From positions 46,989 to 110,988 of the forward strand of contig JAXGGA010002980.1 in assembly GCA_038373865.1 (NCBI GenBank): DNA of 64,000 nt. The letters are read 5' to 3'. Origin of the DNA: Uloborus plumipes (taxonomy: Eukaryota; Arthropoda; Arachnida; Araneae; Uloboridae). The notes below the pieces were generated by a model that saw nothing but the letters and a program-made list of their open reading frames with translations, was not told the origin of the DNA and did no database searches. Made by a program: the position numbers and the translations under genes. Each line of letters begins with the position of its first letter. Position 1 is the first letter of the stretch. Positions 60,401 to 64,000 of the stretch are shown here, piece after piece.

Positions 60401-62629
60401 TGAAATGGCCTGGAAAGAAGTCCGTTTTTTAGAATTTGCAGTTTTTACTTCCGTAAAATAAATCAATCTACTGAGTAAAAAAAGGATTTCAATCGATCAT
60501 TACTTTTTTATTCTGAAAAAGTGAGGGGGAAGGGCCCTTTTCCTTTTGTAAATGAGGGGACATCCCCTCCCCTTGTCCCCCTGTACGAGGCGCACTATGG
60601 TGCATCAGTTATTACATATATTTCAACTGTTTCTAATACAAAAAATGTATCTGATTCTAAATTACGATGTGTATGATGAGCTATATATCTATTTAGGAGG
60701 GGGCAGGGCCTGATTAAGATATCACGGGGCCCTAGGCCAAATACTTTTTTTGGGCCCTCCATAATGAATCTTTTCAATTTTAAGCATGGGATAAAACAAA
60801 TTTAGGCATTGACTACAACAATTTTAGCCATTTGGGGGCCCCTAAATTGTGGGGGCCCTAGGCCGCGGCCTAGTTGGCCTATTCAGTAATCAGGCCCTGG
60901 GAGGGGGGAAGGGGGAGGGGTGGACTGGCCTCGAGCCTTGTAATTTTCAAAAGTGGCCCGTGGGCAAAACGTTTGGAGACCCGGTTCTATTGGGAACTTA
61001 CGAGCGAGCGCCCAGGGTGAGAAGGAGTAAAGTGAATTGCGACGTCATCAGCCGGGCATCAGCGGAGATGGGGAAAATAGGGGGCGGGGCTTATCGGGCG
61101 ACTTTAAGAATTAATTGCAAAATAACTAATCGTCCGATTGAACTGAAATTGGTGTCTATCGTCATGAAATGACCTGAACTTTCATTTAAAAAAATAAAAA
61201 AAATGCATGCAGATTCCTCATTGCATGAGTAAAAAGTTTTGAATGAATGTTATTTTTCACAAGAAAAGGTATAAGCTACTGTTTTTAGTTGCAACGCAGT
61301 TCAAAATTTCATCTTAAGTTATTAACTTTCTACTATTAGCATTGCTTTCAGGGGCTTCTTTTTTTTACTAGGTCAAGAGCAGCTGCCCATTCCTAATCTG
61401 GTACAACCTTTATCGAATTGAAGGTCAGAATATTTACTCAAGTATATGGGTCATTCCAGCGAAAATGGTACAAATTATGTCTGAGACTTTAGAATTTTTT
61501 AAAATCAATTTTAATAACCACCACCCATTAAGTATATTTTTTATTGGTTCTCCATTTAATTTTGTGCCATCAAGTATCAATTGATTAGGTATAATCCATT
61601 TAGAAATGACACAAAAAAAATTATCTTTGTCAGAAGAAGGAGAAAATGACGTGTCCCAGCTTCAAATTGCTAGAATTTTAAATGTGATTTAAAATTAAAC
61701 TGAAATGTAACAACAAAATAAATTACACTGCACTGCACAAAAGATGCTTCTGACACCATTTCTGCAGATTATTACGCAAATGAAAAAAAATTTCCCCAAA
61801 AAACACTATTATTTATCCATGTCCCTAGATTTTCTATGTTTCGAATTGTCCACTCTGTTACAAGCCTTTTGGAAATAAAATAAACAATTGCATTCAATCT
61901 GATATATTTTTTAAAAATATAGGTAGTATAACTGCCGTGATTAGCTTGCTACATTGAATTATGTAGTCAACAACCAGGGTGAGCCTAATTCTTTTCTTAT
62001 GGTAGTTAATTTGAACTGTTGGATGTCCACTCTGTTACAGTCGATTTCATGATGAAAAAAATAGATTTTTTCTTGAAATTGCAGACAGACTTACAGTTTT
62101 AGGCTGTTTATTCCACTTTATGCTTGTTCTGTGATTTTAACTTTTCTTTGTGATTATAAAGATATTTTTAAAGGCTTATCACTCTGTTACACAAAGTGAT
62201 CAAAATATTTAAAATCCTTTCATAAATGAGCTATGTACTAGTCATTTACATTTTGTTATACACAACTAAATAGAAACTCAATAAAAAAAATATGAATAGT
62301 TAGTGAAAATTATTTAAATTGATAATCTTCAGTAAAAAGTTTCAGACATGATTTGTACCATTTTCACTGTGGAATGACCCATATATGTCATTCTTTAAAA
62401 TACAATAATGAATTCAACCCTTAAAAATGGAATTGTAAACAGGTTACGAACACGAAATTGTTGTTTCAATTGATGTTGTCTTTACTTACCTTGATTCCAT
62501 TTTTGTTCAAAATGCAAGTCACTTTTCCATCGGCTAAAGGTGCCGAAGTGCCATTATCAATAACATTACTGATCAGCCAGGGAAAATTTGTTTTTCGAGC
62601 AAATTCCATCAGATTGTCTACACCAAAAT
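24363..62629 (-). CDS. 5'-nucleotidase/UshA-type metallophosphatase, 3' eleven exons
   Basis: Exons in gene order: 62629-62490, 49587-49462, 48986-48861, 45381-45216, 42672-42577, 41482-41315, 36213-36041, 33722-33645, 32766-32639, 26915-26708 and 24458-24363. All phases fit and give 500 residues plus a stop. The order of motifs is NNLMEFARKTNFPWLISNV-like (DNLMEFARK), FGIIGLVEEEWLATL, IALTHMRTPND, LILGGHDH (metal-binding histidines), VKSGTDFREFS, then the 5'-nucleotidase C-terminal domain with NSGTLRAD, FTLRDLVNLLPMMDPMIVL and VSGVSFAFDP. Family members hydrolyse phosphate esters such as nucleotides using two metal ions. The DxH and GNHE motifs lie in upstream exons outside the window. There is no C-terminal hydrophobic GPI signal, so a soluble protein is likely. 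It resembles intracellular forms often named YfkN-like or mannosylglucosyl-3-phosphoglycerate phosphatase-like; the substrate is unknown. Confidence 0.9.
24543..24929. mobile_element. 387-bp MITE in the last intron
   Basis: The ends TCGCACCCTTGCAACAAAAG and, inverted, TCGCACCCACGCTACAAAAG continue with TGCCACA on both sides, so the inverted ends span about 27 bp. No confident target duplication was found. Confidence 0.7.
24932..25176. repeat. Inverted repeat, probable second MITE
   Basis: GTCGGCACCATGCTAAAATT at about 24933 recurs inverted ending near 25175. The arms are about 33 bp (continuing with ACGAATGTGAAAA) around roughly 170 bp of AT-rich spacer. It directly abuts the preceding MITE. 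Confidence 0.65.
25177..26707. other. Intron sequence, no gene seen
   Basis: AT-rich. AATACCCC(A/G)CTTAT appears in direct orientation at about 26109 and 26561, inside words resembling pogo/Tigger-type ends (CCTGCTTAATC), but no inverted pair could be fixed. Confidence 0.45.
26708..26915 (-). CDS. Nucleotidase-like gene, penultimate exon
   Basis: Acceptor gttttcag. The first base completes an Arg codon, then HSVVKMFEECSQSTARAPLK, RGVSLDAMAKRNLFKFQDK and ...GRIVVLTDE follow, with donor gtcagt. The RGVSLD..AKRN segment lies C-terminal to the nucleotidase domain. Phase 2 in, 0 out. Confidence 0.88.
27154..27303. repeat. 150-bp near-perfect hairpin (TIR-only element)
   Basis: Arms of about 70 bp match with one mismatch around a loop of about 9 nt (TGTCGAATA). 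The outer 45 bp, beginning CTGTACCTCAGAACCAGACT, are the same as the left end of the element at 10761, so this is probably two ends of that family fused. Confidence 0.88.
27463..28052. mobile_element. TTAA-type MITE (family T3, copy C)
   Basis: Left end ATAACCCATTAATGCCTGAC (TTAA mutated to ATAA); inverted right end TTAACCCATTAATGCCTAGC. Copies D and E are at 45802 and 49746. This copy has an extra segment of about 60 bp near 27510-27580 flanked by a repeat of GATATTTTGTATACT. Confidence 0.75.
28053..28500. other. Intron sequence, nothing recognised
   Basis: AT-rich intron 9 sequence. Confidence 0.45.
28850..29458. mobile_element. TTAA-bounded element (family T4)
   Basis: The ends TTAACCCCTTCCTTCTCGC and, inverted, TTAACCCCTTAACGCTCGC are duplicated at TTAA. 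It is 609 bp. CGTGAAAATGACGGG and GCCCGTGATATTTCCGGGC lie near the left end. No transposase frame. Confidence 0.72.
29480..30164. mobile_element. hAT-like MITE with CAGGGATGAAAA ends
   Basis: Left CAGGGATGAAAA and inverted right CAGGGATGAAAA are identical. The 7-bp flanks GTTTGCC (29473-29479 and 30165-30171) match; an eighth base does not. It is 685 bp and non-coding. The interior is shared with 17655-18030. Confidence 0.78.
30637..32598 (+). mobile_element. Helentron-like element, copy 2 (interrupted)
   Basis: It starts TTTCTTCTATATCTAATATG and ends AGATATAGAAGAAAG, the TCGTG-ACGGC-CACGA hairpin and CAGCTAG, like copy 1. A CAGGG element is inserted at 30813-31719. It keeps one 144-bp unit with fragments of others, and the fourth-unit region (32100-32300) matches copy 1 closely. 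Confidence 0.62.
30813..31719. mobile_element. CAGGG-ended element with 6-bp target duplication
   Basis: The ends CAGGGTATCTGC and, inverted, CAGGGTGTCCGC are flanked by TAGAGC (30807-30812 and 31720-31725). The uninterrupted site exists in Helentron copy 1 (gccgcgctagagcaaaaac), which proves both boundaries. Near both ends the interior repeats CCATGACTTTCC-type words. No transposase. Confidence 0.85.
32639..32766 (-). CDS. Nucleotidase-like gene exon
   Basis: Acceptor cttttgtag, then LNEEESPELRTAVQNHFESI, KVVTGVVHHKSRHRQSLVCL and SR, plus two bases; donor gtaggt. The HRQSLV segment is family-conserved by recollection. Phase 0 in, 2 out. It begins 40 bp from the Helentron-like element's right end. 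Confidence 0.88.
33645..33722 (-). CDS. Nucleotidase-like gene exon
   Basis: A 78-bp exon reading KYRLATKMYMHQGRDGFDSL and KECEVL between acceptor tcttttag and donor gtaagt. It is too short to appear as an ORF and was identified because it continues the C-terminal domain in phase (0/0). Confidence 0.88.
33723..34512. other. Intron sequence, nothing firm
   Basis: It includes a locally GC-richer stretch (33980-34120) with TGACGTCA and several TGACGT words. It may be part of an old repeat; no function is assigned. Confidence 0.4.
34519..34813. mobile_element. CAGGGGTGATTGTG-family element (H6, copy ii)
   Basis: It starts CAGGGGTAATTGTGAGTTC; the inverted right end is CAGGGGTGATTGTGTTCC. The 6-bp duplication ACATTA lies at 34513-34518 and 34814-34819. 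It is 295 bp and non-coding. Confidence 0.85.
35345..35898. mobile_element. hAT MITE with CAGGGGTGCCCA ends
   Basis: Both ends read CAGGGGTGCCCA (right end inverted). The perfect 8-bp duplication ACTACACA lies at 35337-35344 and 35899-35906. It is 554 bp, with long G runs next to both ends and a TTATTTATT-rich middle. Confidence 0.88.
36041..36213 (-). CDS. Nucleotidase-like gene exon (5'-nucleotidase C-terminal domain)
   Basis: Acceptor attctttcag, then GENIYLALENAVSQYPKLEG, RFPQVSGVSFAFDPKKPPGS and ...RIGDEYLDMNQ; donor gtatgt. The R.PQVSG..FAFDP segment is the hallmark central strand of the C-terminal domain. Phase 1 in, 0 out. Confidence 0.93.
36337..37930. mobile_element. CAGGGTGGCCAC-ended element containing a LINE fragment
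   Basis: Left CAGGGTGGCCACAGAAAG and inverted right CAGTGTGGCCACAAACC. The flanks are CTATT (36332-36336) and CTATTC (37931-37936), a 5- to 6-bp duplication. Sub-terminal TTTTCCCTGATTTCT words recur on both sides. About 500 bp of LINE sequence lies inside. Confidence 0.75.
37130..37625 (+). pseudogene. LINE reverse transcriptase C-terminal fragment (CR1/Jockey-like)
   Basis: The frame reads YAIQFLSPYLKKDINLLERV and QRRVTMLVNGFSNLDYDSRL up to about 37365. After a frameshift it continues as KLFKSQANLEIRKNYYFSRV and VGIWNSLPEEAVRSK, ending at the stop at 37551-37553. These are the conserved C-terminal blocks of non-LTR retrotransposon polymerases. The following 3' UTR contains GACCAGCCCAGT and AGCCTGTTGCTGGTCGTC, matched on the minus strand at 63405-63455. 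Confidence 0.85.
38775..40252. mobile_element. CAGGGGTGATTGTG-family element (H6, copy iii), nested
   Basis: The left end CAGGGGTGATTGTGAGTTC and inverted right end CAGGGGTGATTGTGTTCC have a 6-bp duplication CTATGA at 38769-38774 and 40253-40258. It is larger than copies i and ii because it carries a LINE-like insert of about 1 kb. Confidence 0.87.
38930..39965 (+). repeat. LINE/SINE-like insert with TACCCGGCGTTGCCCGGG head
   Basis: It begins CTAGCTTAATACCCGGCGTTGCCCGGG (key part ACCCGGCGTTGCCCGGGT) and ends with an ACATACACTCATTTTTATAG-type tail. This head and tail combination is common in arthropod non-LTR elements. It has no coding capacity. Boundaries are approximate. Confidence 0.55.
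40263..40580 (+). pseudogene. Possible transposase C-terminal remnant in the iterated-word element
   Basis: A 105-codon frame, lysine-, asparagine- and acid-rich. It contains GNYLFETCIKENHEGLL and YWFDVGDVRIITEDEMIMFL before a low-complexity end. A late 'W..V.DV.II..ED' pattern occurs in the C-terminal tails of some TA-targeting (pogo-like) transposases, but I cannot confirm homology. It lies inside the 38291-41166 element, directly after the nested insertion, so the upstream coding part may have been disrupted. It could also be a chance ORF. Confidence 0.35.
41315..41482 (-). CDS. Nucleotidase-like gene exon with NSGTLRAD motif
   Basis: Acceptor attcccag, then NFVADVMLSSTHSDLALLNS, GTLRADRILPKGDFTLRDLV and NLLPMMDPMIVLNAP; donor gtgggc. 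NSGTLRAD corresponds to the N-[SA]-G-x-[IL]-R substrate-site motif of 5'-nucleotidases, and the following block to their 'G.[IL]T..D....LPF' element. Phase 1/1. The exon is visibly GC-richer than the introns. Confidence 0.95.
41538..42132. mobile_element. GGGTCATTCC element 1 (word GTAACTCAGGTTAC)
   Basis: The ends GGGTCATTCCATGG and, inverted, GGGTCATTTCATAG are flanked by GCAA (41534-41537 and 42133-42136). GTAACTCAGGTTAC occurs just inside the left end (41551) and again at about 41919 and 41940, with GTAACTCGGGTTAC at about 41731. It is 595 bp, without ORF. Confidence 0.85.
42577..42672 (-). CDS. Nucleotidase-like gene exon
   Basis: A 96-bp exon, acceptor ttttacag: (D)IVAGKMDEVLGHFSTDLDAR, FSSIRTQETNI, donor gtaatt. 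It links the phosphatase domain to the C-terminal domain. The last split codon plus the next exon gives G-NFVAD, the 'E..[LI]GN...DA' block of the family. Phase 1/1. Confidence 0.9.
42673..43565. other. Intron sequence, nothing recognised
   Basis: AT-rich intron 4 sequence. Confidence 0.45.
43566..44192. mobile_element. GGGTCATTCC element 2 (word GTGACTAACGTAAC)
   Basis: Left end GGGTCATTCCATCG; the inverted right end GGGTCAACCATGG is mutated. The flanks ATTA and ATAT agree at 2 of 4. GTGACTAACGTAAC lies at 43580 and 43957, with GTGACTAACATAAC at about 43757. It is closely related to element 3 along its whole length. Confidence 0.75.
44195..44353. repeat. 159-bp fold-back palindrome
   Basis: The arms of about 70-78 bp start ATAACCTCTTTTC and end CTGGTTTCCTATT around a 12-nt loop. 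They differ by two substitutions and a length change in a T run. It abuts the right end of the preceding element. Confidence 0.88.
44611..45142. mobile_element. TTAA-bounded MITE (family T2, copy B)
   Basis: The ends TTAACCCATTTATACCCAG and, inverted, TTAACCCATTTATGTCCA make this an inverted copy of 13899-14427. It is 532 bp, with TTAA on both sides. Confidence 0.82.
45216..45381 (-). CDS. Nucleotidase-like gene exon
   Basis: Acceptor aaactgcag, then VNGKMIVKSGTDFREFSKIT, LNFNLHPAEISIEKIEVTSK and FSEDEELKEQLSVYR; donor gtaagg. VKSGTDFREF follows the GGHDH exon, as in the calcineurin-like phosphatase domain, whose last strand it forms. Phase 0 in, 1 out. Confidence 0.92.
45802..46322. mobile_element. 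TTAA-bounded MITE (family T3, copy D)
   Basis: The ends TTAACCCATTAATGCCTAGC and, inverted, TTAACCCATTAATGCCTGAC are bounded by TTAA on both sides. It is 521 bp. Copy E matches closely; copy C is inverted relative to it. Confidence 0.85.
46715..47308. mobile_element. GGGTCATTCC element 3 (word GTGACTAACGTAAC)
   Basis: The ends GGGTCATTCCATAG match perfectly when inverted (14 bp). The 4-bp duplication TAAA lies at 46711-46714 and 47309-47312. The word occurs as GTGACTAACGCAAC (46730), GTGACTAACGTAAC (46910) and GTGTCTAACGTAAC (47111). It is 594 bp, without ORF. Confidence 0.9.
47369..48076. mobile_element. hAT MITE with CAGTGGCATAC ends
   Basis: Left CAATGGCATACTCAG; inverted right CAGTGGCATACACAG. 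The flanks CCCAAGGG and CTAAAGGG agree at 6 of 8. CAGTGGCGTA-type ends are common in hAT elements. A related left end is at 62754. Confidence 0.75.
48175..48733 (-). mobile_element. 5'-truncated LINE insertion (Jockey/R1-like)
   Basis: An 11-bp target duplication ATATTCGAGTT (48164-48174 and 48734-48744) flanks a minus-strand sequence that ends in a TAAATAAATAA tail. The coding part (about 48730-48440) reads LSAHGPFPSYLHRFKIISSP, then LCVCSQLGTVEHYIFNCPLI, the C-terminal cysteine/histidine region (CxC..G..EH..F.CP) of non-LTR retrotransposon ORF2. The stop is near 48432. Confidence 0.9.
48861..48986 (-). CDS. Nucleotidase-like gene exon with GGHDH metal site
   Basis: Acceptor tatgttgcag, then ENVDYVIALTHMRTPNDCRL, AENVDEIDLILGGHDHVYEI and KK. 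The ALTHM and LGGHDH motifs carry histidines that bind the catalytic metals in calcineurin-like phosphatases. The donor is AAG|GCAAGC, a GC-AG intron. Phase 0/0. Confidence 0.93.
49462..49587 (-). CDS. Nucleotidase-like gene exon
   Basis: Acceptor gcatttttcag, then FGIIGLVEEEWLATLATIDP, EDVTYIDFVTEGRKLARQLK and DK; donor gtcagt. The G[IV]IGLVE.EWL...TI.PE segment is characteristic of this subfamily. Phase 0/0. Confidence 0.93.
49746..50259. mobile_element. TTAA MITE (family T3, copy E), split near its right end
   Basis: It starts TTAACCCATTAATGCCTAGC, as copy D, and runs collinearly to TGTCAGGCATTAA at 50259. The missing terminal bases TGGGTTAA appear at 57761-57768, after the large element 50256-57760 inserted at the MITE's own internal TTAA. 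Confidence 0.85.
52112..52475 (+). pseudogene. mariner-type transposase N-terminal fragment with 5' end
   Basis: A TA dinucleotide precedes CCAGGTGTGTAAGTATGAAA, a plausible mariner inverted end. 170 bp later an ATG (52283) opens a frame reading CFHLKKTAAELHRMLVEAYG and DHALGKTKCFEWFKRFRSGD. This is the helix-turn-helix DNA-binding block (K.AAE..R.L...YG...L....C..WF.RF..GD) of mariner transposases. Similarity stops at about 52475, so the catalytic domain and the 3' inverted end are missing. Confidence 0.8.
53006..54993. mobile_element. GGGTCATTCC element 4 (word GTTACGTCTGTAAC), long copy
   Basis: The ends GGGCCATTCCATG and, inverted, GGGCAATTCCATCG are flanked by AACT (53002-53005 and 54994-54997). 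GTTACGTCTGTAAC or variants occur at about 53365, 53519 (inverse), 53560, 54590, 54611, 54805 and 54967. At 1988 bp it is three times longer than elements 1-3 and carries a decayed coding segment. Confidence 0.85.
53824..54115 (+). pseudogene. Decayed protein-coding remnant inside element 4
   Basis: One frame reads QRVRSRTAFVNDALSFFQCA, then NSISEKVKIIYMPQENVL up to about 53995. A one-base frame change then continues with LEERWANITNLPKAREMHCF and RTEYENAVRISRTSDEK. The mixed composition and the continuation across a frameshift suggest a real, broken gene, probably the family's transposase or an accessory protein. I do not recognise the family. Its position inside the longest member of the GGGTCATTCC set is the reason to suspect a transposase. 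Confidence 0.5.
55493..57480. other. Interior of the large TTAA element, nothing recognised
   Basis: AT-rich with long A and T tracts. TTCGGTAAAGAAGACACTTTTCTGGC (about 55937) is echoed inverted as CAGCCAGAATAGTGTC (about 56151), a weak inverted pair around 200 bp. No gene. Confidence 0.4.
57757..57768. mobile_element. Right terminus of MITE E after the nested insertion
   Basis: TTAATGGGTTAA: the first TTAA is the duplicated target of the 7.5 kb element and the rest is the last 8 bp of the family T3 MITE. Confidence 0.8.
57769..58455. other. Intron sequence, nothing recognised
   Basis: AT-rich. CAGGGTGTCCACTCC at 58230 looks like a transposon left end, but no matching right end was found. 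Confidence 0.4.
58456..58650. repeat. 195-bp hairpin
   Basis: The arms of about 70 bp contain CACTCTTCTACCACAAAAAT and its inverse with almost no mismatch. The loop of about 55 bp contains ATGACGTCAT. Confidence 0.88.
59586..60984. mobile_element. hAT element with GGTCTCCAAAC ends
   Basis: Left CAAGGGTCTCCAAACTATGG; inverted right CCGGGTCTCCAAACGTTTTG. Both continue to GGCCCG(C/T). The 8-bp flanks TTATTTTG and TTCTATTG agree at 6 of 8. It is 1.4 kb without transposase and contains a nested MITE. Confidence 0.75.
60704..60899. mobile_element. 196-bp hAT MITE nested in the previous element
   Basis: CAGGGCCTGATTA is found inverted at both ends. A perfect 8-bp duplication GGAGGGGG lies at 60696-60703 and 60900-60907. 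The interior is rich in GGGGCCCTAGGCC words. Confidence 0.88.
61448..62380. mobile_element. GGGTCATTCC element 5 (word CACTCTGTTAC)
   Basis: Left GGGTCATTCCAGCG and inverted right GGGTCATTCCACAG both continue with GAAAATGGTACAAAT, so the inverted ends reach about 43 bp. The flanks ATAT lie at 61444-61447 and 62381-62384. The word CACTCTGTTAC occurs at about 61851, 62029 and 62170. It is 933 bp and non-coding. Confidence 0.87.
62490..62629 (-). CDS. Nucleotidase-like gene, most 5' exon in the window
   Basis: Acceptor ctttattgtag. The partial codon is followed by FGVDNLMEFARKTNFPWLIS, NVIDNGTSAPLADGKVTCIL and NKNGIK; donor gtaagt. In the family this segment follows directly on the GNHE(F/D)D metal motif, so the previous exon should end with it. 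I did not find that exon between 62630 and 64000. Phase 1 in, 0 out. Confidence 0.92.
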
Positions 62630-62753
62630 CTACAATAAAGAGCATTTTATTAACACCAGAAGACCTTACTTGAAACAATGAGTGAATCATAAATGATGCA
62701 ACAAAAGTTATTCTGAAGGTGGTTCTTTCTGACATATTTTATCTGTATAGGCA

Positions 62754-63330
62754 GTGGCGTACGCAGACAAATCATTTCAGGGGGACTGAGCCGAGACTTT
62801 GAGAGAAGAGGTCAAAGCACCTCATAAAATGTAGCTGAGAATTCCTGATATCAAAAATGAGATGACAAAAATACATCATTAATTTTTTTTATCATTATAA
62901 TTATTGTTGTGGCCGAAATGTAAAGCATTTTGATAAAAACAGGAAAAAATAAATTAAAATTTGAAAAGTTCTCTAAATTAAAATAAGTGCTTTCCAACAA
63001 GTGCGTGCATGCAACATTTTAGGAAATTTGTAAAAATTTTAAACCTTTAAAAAGTTTTGTTATGGACACCTCTATGTCATAAACACCATGAAACGCCCCT
63101 AAAGCAATGTTGATCATAAAATTGAATTAAAGGTTGACAAGTTGAGATACATGTCATTCTTATTTAAAAACAACACCAAATGTATTAAAACTAATTTGTG
63201 CATTAAAAAATCTAAAACTACATCAGATCTTCAAGTGCTTATTTCTCTAATAAGCAAAATCGTATCCAACTTTTTTCTTGCATACATTTGAAATTGAGTA
63301 CAATTGTTAATGTCCTGTTCTGAAGGGGGG
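62754..63330 (-). mobile_element. hAT MITE fragment related to 47369-48076
   Basis: It begins CAGTGGCGTACGCAGACAAA and continues with blocks matching, in inverse orientation, the interior of 47369-48076 (for example CACCTCATAAAAT and TTGCATGCACTTA words). The far end was not found, so the right boundary is approximate. Confidence 0.55.
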
Positions 63331-63338
63331 GAAAATTG

Positions 63339-63545
63339 TTACCTTAGATATGCTAAAGATTTGAAACTAATTAAGCTGCTCAACAGTCTAAGCACATTTA
63401 AATGCAAATGCGACGACCAGCAACAGGCTTTGGGCCCAACTGGGCTGGTCCTAGTCAAATTATAGACCCCAATGAAGATCAATGGCCCTCTTAAAGCTAT
63501 CCACTTGCTCCCTACCGCCTTGTCCAGTAAACTGTTCCACATTCT
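63339..63545 (-). pseudogene. LINE polymerase C-terminal end, same family as 37130-37625
   Basis: The minus-strand frame ends with MWNSLLDKAVGSKWIAL. This corresponds to the WNSLPEEAV block at 37470, and the downstream GACCAGCCCAGTTGGGCCCA word is shared. Only about 200 bp is kept. Confidence 0.75.
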
Positions 63546-64000
63546 AGCTGAACCACAATTCTAAACCATCTGACTTTGGAAACGAAGTGAAACGTACATA
63601 TGGCTTGGATTGGCTCAGGTGATTGACGTCATCACCAGGCATTCCATATAACCTTGTTGTTAAATCTCGCTTTTTTTGGCCAGCTTGGCAATAAAACTTA
63701 TCGCCAAGCATTCTGGTAACACCCGGTTTAAAATAAAAAAGAAGCCCTGCCTCCACGGGCAGATTAGATTTAGATTTAGAATTTGACTTAGAAGTTGAAT
63801 TTGTGAGCTAGGCTTACTTAATTTTGAAGGGAGTCGCTGGCCCTAATTCCAGCTTTGAATGAAACTTATGGTAAAATTCTATTTTGTGTTGTGTTCCAAT
63901 AAATGTTCTTTTTTTCCAAGTTGTCTTTTATGAAGTCAAATTTCCAAAATACCAAGAAGAAAATTTAGCCTGCAGCTAAATAACCGAAAAGAATTTGCTA
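63546..64000. other. No gene assigned; possible LTR-like sequence
   Basis: GC content rises slightly. AATAAA at 63898 and a GATTTAGATTTAGA tract are present. It could be part of an LTR or an upstream intron of the nucleotidase gene. Confidence 0.35.

Noticed and set aside
60849..61172. 107-codon ORF with glycine-rich start
   Set aside because: It begins inside the nested GC-rich MITE and crosses the hAT end, so it is a composite of repeats.
63600..64000. Solo LTR at the right edge
   Set aside because: An AATAAA and a TGTTGTT start are suggestive, but no inverted ends or duplication could be defined before the window ends.
1..64000. CRISPR arrays, rRNA, functional tRNA, bacterial-type operons
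   Set aside because: None seen. The tandem repeats found are long-unit minisatellites within transposons, and the only tRNA-like sequence is a SINE head.

Overview
The window looks like AT-rich nuclear DNA from an animal, most likely an arthropod. A chelicerate is plausible given the long repeat-filled introns and the kind of nucleotidase gene present, but the sequence alone does not settle the group. I recognise two host genes, facing each other tail to tail. SYS1 is complete on the plus strand (9382-13851, three exons, 156 residues). On the minus strand, eleven exons covering roughly the last 500 residues of a UshA/5'-nucleotidase-type metallophosphatase run from 62629 down to the stop at 24363; the 5' exons lie beyond the right edge. 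Both genes were assembled by matching splice sites, reading phase and family similarity across introns. No rRNA, true tRNA, CRISPR array or bacterial-type operon was seen.

Region by region: 1-4466 is the 3' end of a Ty1/copia retrotransposon split by a 3.2 kb hAT-type element with a perfect 8-bp target duplication. 4796-7185 holds four TTAA-bounded elements, one keeping the cysteine-rich tail of a piggyBac transposase. 9382-14561 is SYS1; its introns and presumed 3' UTR carry hAT MITEs, a Helentron-like element with 144-bp tandem repeats, a tRNA-derived SINE and a TTAA MITE. 14562-24362 is mostly unassigned AT-rich intergenic DNA with a few repeats. 24363-62629 is the nucleotidase gene, whose exons (78-208 bp) are separated by introns of up to 12.9 kb filled with DNA transposons, often nested. 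62630-64000 holds a hAT end and a LINE end.

The mobile DNA is the most informative part. Many insertions can be delimited to the base by inverted ends and target duplications: TTAA elements; CAGGG-ended elements with 8-bp duplications; CAGGG-ended elements with 6-bp duplications; and a five-member set ending in GGGTCATTCC with 4-bp duplications. Members of that last set each carry their own repeated short word, in several cases of the form GTNAC-N4-GTNAC, just inside the end and again internally. A separate, probably TA-flanked element (38291-41166) shows the same design with a different word. These iterated-word transposons are the best candidates for something under-described here. No transposable element in the window appears to encode an intact transposase.
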